Origin: Chara braunii
Taxonomy: Eukaryota; Streptophyta; Charophyceae; Charales; Characeae
Assembly: GCA_003427395.1 (NCBI GenBank)
Contig: BFEA01000117.1
Span: 556,459 to 579,447 of the forward strand
Reading direction: 5' to 3'
DNA: 22,989 nt
Positions within the stretch are counted from its first letter, which is position 1; each line of letters begins with the position of its first letter. The notes under the pieces were generated by a model. That model was not told where the DNA came from and did no database searches. It saw only the letters and a list, made by a program, of their open reading frames with translations. The position numbers and the translations under genes were made by a program. Shown one piece after another: positions 8,501-16,901 of the stretch.

Positions 8501-9586
8501 GAGATAACGTCCAAGATACCGCCGCATTGGATCCCAATCCTTAAAAACAATAGGCAGTGGCTTATGGGGGATTGGGCAGTATTCATATACCCAAATACCT
8601 TAGAATGTGCATTATCTTACAAGGAAAGGCCAGAGGCTAAAGACAACTGGATCACGTTCACCATGCATACAATAGAAGAGCCCTACAAAGATTATAGTAA
8701 GGTCAACAAAAACAGCATAGGCCAAGTAACAGTAAGAGAGGACAACCTAAGAAAAGTCAGAATGGTAGAAGATGATGAGCTAACCCTATACGACCCCCAA
8801 ACAGACCTTGAGAACCTGGAGGTAGACCCGACAGAGTGGGCTTGGAATCAAAAACAAAGAACTTCCGGAATCAATCAGAAATATAACATCCTAAGATACA
8901 CTACACGCATGGGATATAATCTAAGAAGAAGGTCAGTAAACCCTGATCCAGTAATAGCTGAGAGATGGTGGAAACACTTACAAGTAGACTCAGAAAGCCT
9001 GAAACAGATCCCATGGAACCAAGTAACCTTAATTCACCCACCGAAATTTAGAAGTCTCCAATGGCTTATTCTCTACCTCGCTGTCCCACTAAATCAATGG
9101 CTAAATGTGAGAACGAGAAAGGAAGATAGAAGATCACTTAAAGAACTATGCTCCACTTGTAAAGAGGGCCAAATAGAAGACCTGTTCAATACGCTAGATA
9201 ATTGGACAAACTTAGAAAATAACCTCTTTCAAATCCTAAGGAAGGCCACCCTATGGACCATATGGAGGAAAAGATGCCAAGAGACACTAGAAAAGAGCTC
9301 GATGCACACCCAAGAACCGTGGGGTATATTACAACAGCAGGTGGAAACGGAATACTGGGTGCTATGGCGCAAAGTAAGAGGAAAANTGAAGAAAGAGGAA
9401 GACAAAGCCCAAGAACATAAAAGCCATTTTGAAAACAACTATCTAGCAAAAGGGAAAATCGCGAAAATCAAAGGTCACAGCCTGATCTTCACACTATGGG
9501 AAGGAAACACAAACACACCGCAAGCGGACTCTAACTCGCTAGTCAGCATCCCTGCATCCTTTAACATCCACATGGACTCTTCATAA
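5510..9586 (+). CDS. LINE ORF2: endonuclease (partial) + reverse transcriptase + C-terminal finger
   Basis: An uninterrupted frame of 1,358 codons. It opens at a TTG without any start; the first in-frame ATG is at 5609, so it is the tail of a longer ORF2. An AP-type endonuclease remnant comes first: NIYAPN near residue 47, GDWN 78-81, IDFFLIS near 149, HHTPI 176-180. Its N-terminal catalytic part (WNVRGL and QETH in copy B) is absent. RT follows: KTPGLDG 413-419, VTLLYKKGD and YRPITLL near 460-480, motif A FDFEKAYD 541-548, motif B RQGDP 600-604, motif C FADD 649-652, then GGLGVLDP. No RNase H is seen. CSTC at 1214-1217 starts a shrunken zf-RVT-like finger. Three ambiguous bases (7239, 7246, 9386) give unknown residues. 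The RT could be active, but the endonuclease cannot be. It is a copied, not a host, gene. Confidence 0.9.
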   Translation: MRQSKNCQTQQEVKRSIKISEVIKDNQEGRWIEMHFSYKEESFQLINIYAPNEPTKRQTLVENIAARCHSQKHLLLVGDWNTTLDPERDRISSTQRGREDTLLSEAQVMQALILEKDLIEPLRTIHPEAHRYTYRKKNRSQHITSSAIDFFLISETLRGTVHSIGLGKHPYHNGLHHTPIYLNLLFDPGLQKGTSFFKINNSLLHTKEMKETIAQACIEADKEEANFPTLVAKLSQAASLASRKLASKRDQRIRELEAAVNIAERNLIENPGETPYEELLVRAKAELAKGSTWKAKGLRMRARIREWEEGEKMTKFFFQKIKARGRNAAIHQLRGKEGTTSNPKKMLSIAEAFYKNLYTSKTEHPPPRSVIQVREKFSKYQDKTIPDNLAKQLDAPLTYEEIKKSLDSMKSGKTPGLDGLSKEFWQTYWPLLGENVCNFVRTAWTNERLGTYLSTGIVTLLYKKGDPTDIKNYRPITLLTVVYKILAKLLANRIRNITRFCFHIDQSGCIPGRFILDNIMTLAESVRYINDKKINAAILFFDFEKAYDQVNWDFLDQCMEKMGVGPIFRKWVKILYXDXHGAVQVNGHISKTYKMSRSVRQGDPLAAPIFLFIMEAIASFLIKDPYIERIISNSDDNGFIYAIPPTILFADDLTVLIRATNSSFEALTKAMSAYQLASEMRINWQKTVGWWLTNDNSEPPQNTPEGMTWADPNNPMRVLGIQLDELGAASEMAPSLLAKMLTKLNAWEKVHLSLFGRALILNTSIFSMMWYVAAFWYPDHMALKNLKKKAAAYLWTGDAFRQQFITKVAWQYVTRKKNEGGLGVLDPATQIKALQTKWILKLITAPSLPWRSLAIEGIHHLPIHNTPSNMEGSFWLMSKSWSMKARSTITPYSKGEARLNFWRNIIKAWREIFPAKVRKPQNKEEILRQPLFCNPWIVEEEDKPFTLTSKDTRWEAWLEKRIWQVKHIWDDNKKEWKDVKQLISSLKGNHRLASNLHEITSKIPPHWIPILKNNRQWLMGDWAVFIYPNTLECALSYKERPEAKDNWITFTMHTIEEPYKDYSKVNKNSIGQVTVREDNLRKVRMVEDDELTLYDPQTDLENLEVDPTEWAWNQKQRTSGINQKYNILRYTTRMGYNLRRRSVNPDPVIAERWWKHLQVDSESLKQIPWNQVTLIHPPKFRSLQWLILYLAVPLNQWLNVRTRKEDRRSLKELCSTCKEGQIEDLFNTLDNWTNLENNLFQILRKATLWTIWRKRCQETLEKSSMHTQEPWGILQQQVETEYWVLWRKVRGKXKKEEDKAQEHKSHFENNYLAKGKIAKIKGHSLIFTLWEGNTNTPQADSNSLVSIPASFNIHMDSS

Positions 9587-10712
9587 GTATAGCCTTCTAA
9601 AAAGAACTGACTCGGTAGGTCAGTCCGGAAAGCCACCAAGCCAGGGAATACCAACTCAAACAGGCATAGAACCCCAGATCTCACAGAAAACAGAAAGACG
9701 CTCAGCTAGGCTAAGGCTCCACAACACAAGACTTAGTTGAAGAGATAGGGTTTAGGGTTTAACACACTCACAGACAATCAGCCCCAAAACCGAGGAAACT
9801 CAGTTTAGGAAGCACTAAATCTCCAAAAGGTAAGGCAACTATAACGAGACCCACAACAAATCCCCGCAGCAGCATAGAGTCTAAGACAGAAACATCCCAA
9901 CACAGCGTCCAAACTGACGCTTCTAGCAAAAGCATGATAATCCGACAGTAAATACTGAGAGGAACAGACAGATTTGGACGGAGAGGAACTACACGAGGTC
10001 ACAGGACCAGCTTAGCATAGAAGACATAGGATAAGTACCCGAGAAAAAGTCCTTTTTAGAACAGGCTAACTTAGGCAGGGGTGAAGTTTGGTACATCCTT
10101 CTGAAAAGAAGTAATCAATGCCGGCTTCCGGGCCTCCACACCAGAAGGGGGAGGAGCGTGAGTGAGTGAGTGTTCATTCAAAAAGACGGGATTCAGGGTT
10201 AAGAGTCGAAGGAAGGGTTTAGGGGTTAAGGGTCATAGTCGGGTGAAAACAGGGAGAGTTTTCGGATATAGGAGAGGTAATTTCTACCTGGACGTCTTGG
10301 AATAGATAAATCAGGACAGCATTAAGACCGAGGGTTAAGGGTTTACGGCTTAGACAGAAACAAGGCAAATGCTGTTATAGAGTTATAGAGGCCTCCAAAG
10401 GCGCATAAGTGTTCCAGAATGCTCTTACATAATCATAGCTAACCGACAGCTTCATAGCTGAGAGGAGCAGATCTGGGATCAGACAGATTGGCAGGCAGAG
10501 TTAGTACAAGCTAGATTAGGCAGGGGTGAGAGGTGGTGCATCCTTCCTCAGGGAAGTAATCAATGCTGCCCACTCGGGCCTCTCAGCCATAATGGGGAGG
10601 AGCGTGCGTGAGTCTTTTATGTATTCCATATTGACTTGCCGGGGGAATAGAAACTGGACTGTCGCTCCCCAGAATGGTAGGAGCCAGAACCGTGAGGTTC
10701 TGTTTTTATGGG
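9587..10712 (+). repeat. 3' region of LINE copy A: two diverged units of about 445 bp
   Basis: TTAGGCAGGGGTGA at 10071-10084 recurs at 10516-10529. The match continues in patches: CATCCTT, GAAGTAATCAATGC, CGGGCCTC, GGGGAGGAGCGTG. The preceding part also matches (CCGACAG, CTGAGAGGA, CAGAT), giving two head-to-tail units, about 9745-10190 and 10190-10640. Plant-telomere-like words lie at corresponding places: AGGGTTTAGGGTTT at 9747-9760 and AGGGTTTAGGGGTTAAGGG at 10214-10232, with an extra AGGGTTAAGGGTTT at 10331-10344. No protein is encoded. The last unit resembles the 3' region of copy C, so this is element sequence and not flanking DNA. Confidence 0.65.
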
Positions 10713-10729
10713 AAAAAAAAAAAAAAAAA
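10713..10729 (+). repeat. A17 run, likely 3' tail of LINE copy A
   Basis: Seventeen consecutive A follow TTTTTATGGG and end the sequence shared with the other LINE 3' regions. Position and strand fit a retrotransposition tail. Confidence 0.7.
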
Positions 10730-11234
10730 GGATGAAGAAGAGAAAATTTGCCAATTTGGAAGTTTTTCAGCGCCCGTGCCGACGGTTAGCGCAACCAAGC
10801 GCTGTTACCCATGCCCGCGCCCACACCCGCACCCGTGCCTGCGTCTGCGTGCGCGACATACCATAACCGGGCACGCATCCACGCGCGCGCCTTCAACAAT
10901 CAAATTCCCCGGACCATAGCAGGGGTTTGCCAGATGGCTTCAGTCTCCATGGCAGCCTAACACGGTCATACAAGGAGCAGTCCTCCTTGTGAGGAACGGG
11001 CTGAATCAAGACGATCGTCGCCAAGTTCTCCTTTTTTCAAGTTGTTTCTCATAGCCCAAGTACAAGGAAGAAGGAGCGTTCTCAGCGTAAAGAGGAGCAA
11101 TTGATCAAGATCCCCACTTCCGAAGTACAGAGCAAGGGCTATGGCAATCGCAGTGAGATTTTCGCCTTCCTAACTTCATCTCCTCTCCCCTTTACTAACA
11201 ATCATCCTACTTGTCTTCACCGTCAACCCAAACT
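10730..11234. other. non-coding stretch between LINE A and the C-rich array
   Basis: I see no gene here. The left half holds CCCGCGCCCACACCCGCACC-type CpG-rich words (10800-10910). The right half is A-rich with no repeat seen elsewhere in the window. It could be intron sequence or the far 5' region of LINE copy B. Confidence 0.4.
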
Positions 11235-14200
11235 CCTTCCTCACCACACCCCATCCCACCCCCCTCTCCTACCTTCCTCCCCCTATTACCACCCCTCCGA
11301 TCTCCACCCTCTGTCGTGACTCCATCCCGATCTTGACCCCTGACCAATCTTGATCCCATTCCGACCCCGACCCCATCACGAGCACGAACCCGATCCCATT
11401 CCGTCATTGTCCCCAACCCGTACCCTATCCCATTCTGACCTCGTTCCCAATCTGTACCCAATTCCACCCCGCCTTCGTTCCCAATCCATACCCTATNNNN
11501 NNNNNNNNNNNNNNNNNNNNNNNNNNNNNNNNNNNNNNNNNNNNNNNNNNNNNNNNNNNNNNNNNNNNNNNNNNNNNNNNNNNNNNNNNNNNNNNNNNNN
11601 NNNNNNNNNNNNNNNNNNNNNNNNNNNNNNNNNNNNNNNNNNNNNNNNNNNNNNNNNNNNNNNNNNNNNNNNNNNNNNNNNNNNNNNNNNNNNNNNNNNN
11701 NNNNNNNNNNNNNNNNNNNNNNNNNNNNNNNNNNNNNNNNNNNNNNNNNNNNNNNNNNNNNNNNNNNNNNNNNNNNNNNNNNNNNNNNNNNNNNNNNNNN
11801 NNNNNNNNNNNNNNNNNNNNNNNNNNNNNNNNNNNNNNNNNNNNNNNNNNNNNNNNNNNNNNNNNNNNNNNNNNNNNNNNNNNNNNNNNNNNNNNNNNNN
11901 NNNNNNNNNNNNNNNNNNNNNNNNNNNNNNNNNNNNNNNNNNNNNNNNNNNNNNNNNNNNNNNNNNNNNNNNNNNNNNNNNNNNNNNNNNNNNNNNNNNN
12001 NNNNNNNNNNNNNNNNNNNNNNNNNNNNNNNNNNNNNNNNNNNNNNNNNNNNNNNNNNNNNNNNNNNNNNNNNNNNNNNNNNNNNNNNNNNNNNNNNNNN
12101 NNNNNNNNNNNNNNNNNNNNNNNNNNNNNNNNNNNNNNNNNNNNNNNNNNNNNNNNNNNNNNNNNNNNNNNNNNNNNNNNNNNNNNNNNNNNNNNNNNNN
12201 NNNNNNNNNNNNNNNNNNNNNNNNNNNNNNNNNNNNNNNNNNNNNNATCCCATTCTGACCTCGTTCCCAATCTGTACCCAATTCCACCCCGCCTTCGTTC
12301 CCAATCCATACCCTATCCAGATCCCGTCACGATCACAACCCTGATCCGATCCCGTTGTCGTTCCCAATCCATACCCAAAATCCCGTCTCCCCAACCAGTA
12401 CCCGACCCCATCCCGATTCCAACCCCGATCCTGCCCCGGTCCCGACCTCATCCCGATCTCGATCCCATCCCGACCCCCGACCCCACTCCAACCTATTTCC
12501 GATTCCGATCCCGATCCTATCCCTAAGCCGGCCCCAACCCGATCCCGTTTTCTGACTTCACCCCGATTCTATCCTGACCCCAATCCCTATTCTATCCCGC
12601 CCCCGACTCGACTCCACCCGAACCCCGATTAGATCACATCCCGCTCCCGACTTGACCCTATCCCTTTCCAGAACCACCCAGCTCTGCCCTGCGTCCCTGC
12701 CTCAACCGACTTCAGTCCGCTTCTCCCCCAGCCCCTCAAATCTCCTCCTCACCACATCTCATACCCCCCTCTCCTACCTTCCTCCCCCTATTACCACCCC
12801 TCCGATNTCCACCCTCTGTCGTGACTCCATCCCGATCTTGACCCCAGACCAATCCTGATCCCATCCCGACCCCGACCCCATCACGAGCACGAACCCGATC
12901 CCATTTCGTCATTGTCCCCAACCCGTACCCTATCCCATTCAGACCTCGTTCCCAATCTGTACCCAATTCCACCCCGCCTTCGTTCCCAATCCATACCCTA
13001 TCCAGATCCCGTCACGATCACAACCCTGATCCCATCCCGTTGTCGTTCCCAATCCATACCCAATCCCAATCCCGTCTCCCCAACCAGTACCCGACCCCAT
13101 CCCGATTCCAACCCCGATCCTGCCCCGGTCCCGACCTCATCCCGATCTCGATCCCATCCCGATCCCCGACCCCACTCCAACCTATTTCTGACTTCAATCC
13201 CGATCCTGTCCCTAAGCCGGCCCCAACCCGATCCCGTTTTCTGACTTCACCCCGATTCTGTCCTGACCCCAATCCCTATTCTATCCCCCCCCCCCGACTC
13301 GACTCCACCCGAACCCCGATTAGATCCCATCCCGCTCCCGACTTGACCCTATCACTTTCCATAACCACCCCGCTCTGCCCTGCGTCCCCGCCTCAACCGA
13401 CTTCAGTCCGCTTCTCCCCCAGCCCATCAAATCTCCTCCTCACCACATCTCATACCCCCCTCCTTCCTTCTACTCTCCCCCTATAATCATACTACCGATC
13501 TCCCCCTGCCATTTCGAGCATATCCCGAATTTGATCTCAACCCAATCTCGATCCCATCCTCACCCCGACCCCACCACGATCCCGTTCCCTTTCCCATCCC
13601 GATCTTTATCCCAATTCCTTCTCGACCCCACCTCGGTCCCACCCCGATCCTATTCCCGTCCCGATCTCGATCTCACCCCAGCTCAATCCTGCCCCAACTC
13701 CGACTTGATCCTATCCTACTCCCGACTCTACGCTATCCGGATCCACCCAACTCCGCCTCGCGTCCCCGTCTCAACCGAGTTCAGTCCGCTTGTCCCCCCA
13801 TCCTCACCTCATATCATCCCCCCCTCCTTCCTTCCACTCTACCGATCTCCCTCTGCCATTCCGATCATTATGAGTTTGATCCCAACCCAATCGCAATCCA
13901 CCCCGCTCCCGACTTGTTCCAATCCCAGTCCGGAATCACCCCGCTCTCCATTGCGTCCCCGCCGCAACCGATCTCAGTCTGCTTCTCCCCCAGCATTGCA
14001 AATCTCCTCTTCACCATTTCTCACCCCCCCCTCACTCCTTCTACTCTCCCCCTACAATCATACTACCATCTCCCCCTGCCAGTTCGGTCATATCCCGAAT
14101 TTGATTCCAACCCAATCTCGATCCCGTCCTGACCCCGATCCCACCACGATCCCGTTCCCGTTCCCATCCCGACCTCGATCCCAATTCCTTCTCGATCCCA

Positions 14201-14235
14201 GCCAGATCCCATCCCGATCCACCCCGCACTTGTTG
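11235..14235. repeat. C-rich satellite-like array, higher-order unit of about 685-690 bp
   Basis: The plus strand is built from degenerate GATCCC, CATCCC, GACCCC and AACCCG words. On top lies a longer unit: the marker ATCCCATTC(T/A)GACCTCGTT is at 12247 and 12932 (685 bp apart), and CAGCCC(C/A)TCAAATCTCC is at 12729 and 13420 (691 bp apart), with further shortened copies near 13798 and 13991. Adjacent full units are almost identical over hundreds of bases, and divergence rises towards the right. Both strands show long spurious open frames rich in Pro/Ser or Gly/Arg, caused by the repeat. The minus strand is rich in GGG runs. It ends about 180 bp before ORF1 of LINE copy B. Confidence 0.85.
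11497..12246. other. assembly gap of 750 N inside the array
   Basis: A run of exactly 750 N. The 70 bp just before it (11427-11496) are identical to the 70 bp just after it (12247-12316). Confidence 0.99.
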
Positions 14236-14413
14236 GGTTTCCTTCCCCAACCGGAACAGAGTCTAACGTCACACCCATCCCCACCCAGCCCACTGACTTT
14301 CCCTCCCCACTAACGACCCACGATTCCCGCAGTCGTCACCCAACTCCCCGTGCATCCAAAGCACACCCAGCAAATCTCAGTCCGAGGATCAATATCAACG
14401 CCTCACAACAAAG

Positions 14414-16857
14414 ATGGAGGGTATGGGAATTGAAACACAGAACTGGCTCGCTGAACAAACAAGGGCAACTCTTGTCAAAACTACAAAGCTCTTAGATCAA
14501 GGAGGAAGTCACAAAGAAGAGGTGGTGATCTACGAGTGTCCAAAAGAATTGACAACCAAGTCGGATGAACTGCACAAAAAGCACGCAGTACTCTTCACCT
14601 TCGCTAAAAAAAGCCAAGAGCTCGACAGGCAAGCAAAACTGAAGTGGATATGGGAAAAATTGAAAACTTTGGAGCCAATTCAGGGAACCGACCCCAAGGT
14701 TTCCTTCCATCCAAGATCAAGGAACGTCATCATGGTCCTGTGCAAGGATGAAGCCCTCGCAACCTTCCTAACAAACAAATGCTTCACCCCAACTCCTCAG
14801 TGGTCACAGTGCACCCATGGAAACAAGCCACAACTTATCAACAAACCCCCTTCAGATACAGACAAGACCTGATCAAAAAGCAGTTCTGGATCCAATTTGA
14901 CAATGTACCAGAGGGAATGCACGACAACATCAAAGAAAGAGTGAAGATGGAGTATGGGCACTTCAGAGAAATGCGCTGGATAGTCTCAACGCCCGACTTC
15001 CTTACCCCACAACACAACCAAATGACAGTGGTGTTGGACACTGGGGACAGCCCAATACCTTACACCCTCGAGGTTTGGTTCTTCTTGCAAGACGGTAAAG
15101 TCATCAGAATCTCAGTGTCCAGTAAGTCTAACCCAATGTGTTTCAAATGCAGGCAAAGGGGACACTTAGGCACAGACATCACCTGCCCCAAAGCAAGGGA
15201 AAATACAAAACCCAAACCTCTCAAAACAGCACCAGGAAGTCGTAGACAAAAAAGGGTACTGATACGTCCCAGGCATGCAGTACGCAGGTGGGGTCTTCAA
15301 CGACAACCTGGACACACCGGACTGGGTTTGGACCCTGGACAGTGATCCAACCCCTAGACCGGACGTGTATCCACCCTTTGACAGCAAATGGCAGACCCTG
15401 AAAGTGGAAAAGAAAACACTCAAGAATTTCACCAGGGATTAGACCATTAATGTGGAAATGTTGAAACAAGAGATTTGGGAAAGGGACTTATGTGCGGGAA
15501 AGAACAAAAAAAAAATGGGTGGAAGCTGTCAAACAGAACGAAGATTCTGAAAAAGAAAAAGAGGGTCACCCCGCACAAAGGACCTACACCAAAAGAACAT
15601 CGAAAGGACAAGCAAAGGCCACTCAAGGTCAAAGCCAAGATTCTGCAAAAACAGTAGTTAAGCAAGGAGAAATAACAACAGAATCAACAGCGGAAGGGGG
15701 ACCATCAACACAGAATCCAGCAGTGGGGGAAAAAAGGAAGCACCTGGAAGGTCTCCTCGACAGAGACACTACAGACTCAGACCAAGAGCCAGAGGAAGCA
15801 GCCTACTACCCTTGGACTGGAAGACAGGATAATGAACTGCGGAAGTTCATTCAGTTGTTCGAGAAGGAAAGGCAAGACAAATTTGAACTTCAAATGATTC
15901 TGTACAAGAAGGAACAAAAGAACAAACAAAGAACAGACGCCATGAACCCTTCTCAACTAATCCCATTCTTAGAGAACCCCTTTGCTCCATTAGAAAGAGA
16001 AGAAGAACTGGCAGCCTTCTACACAGAAAAGTACAGCGCATCAAAGGAGAACCCAGATATGGATAGACGAAAGGATCACAGACAGGGCAAGGGGAAAAGC
16101 CCAGTACAAGGGAACCAAGCTCCCAAGCTACAAACCGTCATACCAGCGCAGCAGTCAAAAGGAACAGCAGGGGCAAATGGAGACAGACCAAGAGAGCCAC
16201 CCCACAATACAACTTGGCATCCAAGCAGAGGCCCTACAAGCACAATGCGAAAGACTCAACGACCTCAACAGGGAAATGAGCCTGCGCACTGTACTCGTAC
16301 AAGATCTGCAATACCATGCTGACAAAGGGTTTTGGGAGAGAGCAAAAAAGGAAGCCAGCACATTGCTACCTACCAGAGCAGTAATTCCCATCCAACAAGA
16401 CCCAGAGACTGAGGAATGGAAAGTGGCAGTGTTCAATGACCTCACAGTTCCCAAACTGCAACTGGGACAAAAATGCAGCGAAGTGTTGAAAAGGATCAGC
16501 AAGGGAAAGGAGCCAAAATGCATGGGGCTGGCAGGCAAACAATCACCTAAAGAAGAAATCATTGGTATGAACACCCCAGACGAAATGGAAGTGGAGGAAC
16601 ATTACGACGCAAGGCCACTGGTAGCCATTTTTTATCAGCAAACGGAACTAACAAATGACATGCAATGGAAGCTTTGGTGGTGGGTAGCAGGTCTTCCCAT
16701 CACTTCTTTAGGGAATGAATCAACCATGTCCCACAATGCAGCAAGGTTGGCAACTCTAGTAGAGTCAGGAATACTCACAATGGAGGAAGACGAACTATTG
16801 TCTCACCTGACCCCTCAGGAGGACGGTCAGGAATGCAACTCCTCTTCCTTAGCATAA
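14414..16857 (+). pseudogene. LINE ORF1 (gag-like, CCHC zinc knuckle), broken
   Basis: ORF1 of LINE B would be an RNA-binding protein of about 810 residues that packages LINE RNA. The start ATG at 14414 lies in a good context (AACAAAGATGG). The N-terminal part (to about 15120) includes FWIQFDNVPEGM and VVLDTGD and resembles the RNA-binding fold region of plant LINE gags. A zinc knuckle follows at 15139-15186, CFKCRQRGHLGTDITC (C-x2-C-x4-H-x6-C, longer than the usual x4 last spacing). The rest is Lys/Glu/Gln-rich and probably coiled-coil (FIQLFEKERQDKFELQ near 15850; LQAQCERLNDLNREM near 16240). Frame changes occur between 14779 and 14872, near 15200-15257, near 15485-15495 and near 16180-16320. 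In-frame stops are TGA at 15260 and TAG at 15440. It is inactive as it stands, and long for a LINE ORF1. Confidence 0.75.
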
Positions 16858-16901
16858 ACATTTGTTTCCAGAGCAATAAAACGCACTGCAAGGTATAAGA
16901 A

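Larger units (their letters stand above)
5500..10729 (+). mobile_element. LINE copy A (L1-like, 5'-truncated, with A17 tail)
   Basis: A non-LTR retrotransposon in sense orientation inside the intron that follows the dynein exon. It comprises a 4.1-kb ORF2 (5510-9586), a 3' region of about 1.1 kb with a duplicated unit, and an A17 run at 10713-10729. ORF1 and the first part of the endonuclease are missing, so insertion was by incomplete reverse transcription, as usual for LINEs. The exact 5' junction is uncertain (about 5490-5555; similarity to copy B starts near 5550). I compared the bases after the A run (GGATGAAGAAGAG) with the 5' side and found no clear target-site duplication. Confidence 0.85.

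Noticed and set aside
11207-12451. Long open frames on both strands across the gap
   Set aside because: They are mostly N; the rest is translated satellite repeat.
11235-14235. CRISPR-like array
   Set aside because: There is no constant repeat with unique spacers; it is a degenerate tandem repeat in eukaryotic DNA.
13531-14313. 260-codon Pro/Ser-rich open frame
   Set aside because: It is the C-rich repeat read in one frame, with mirror frames open on the other strand.
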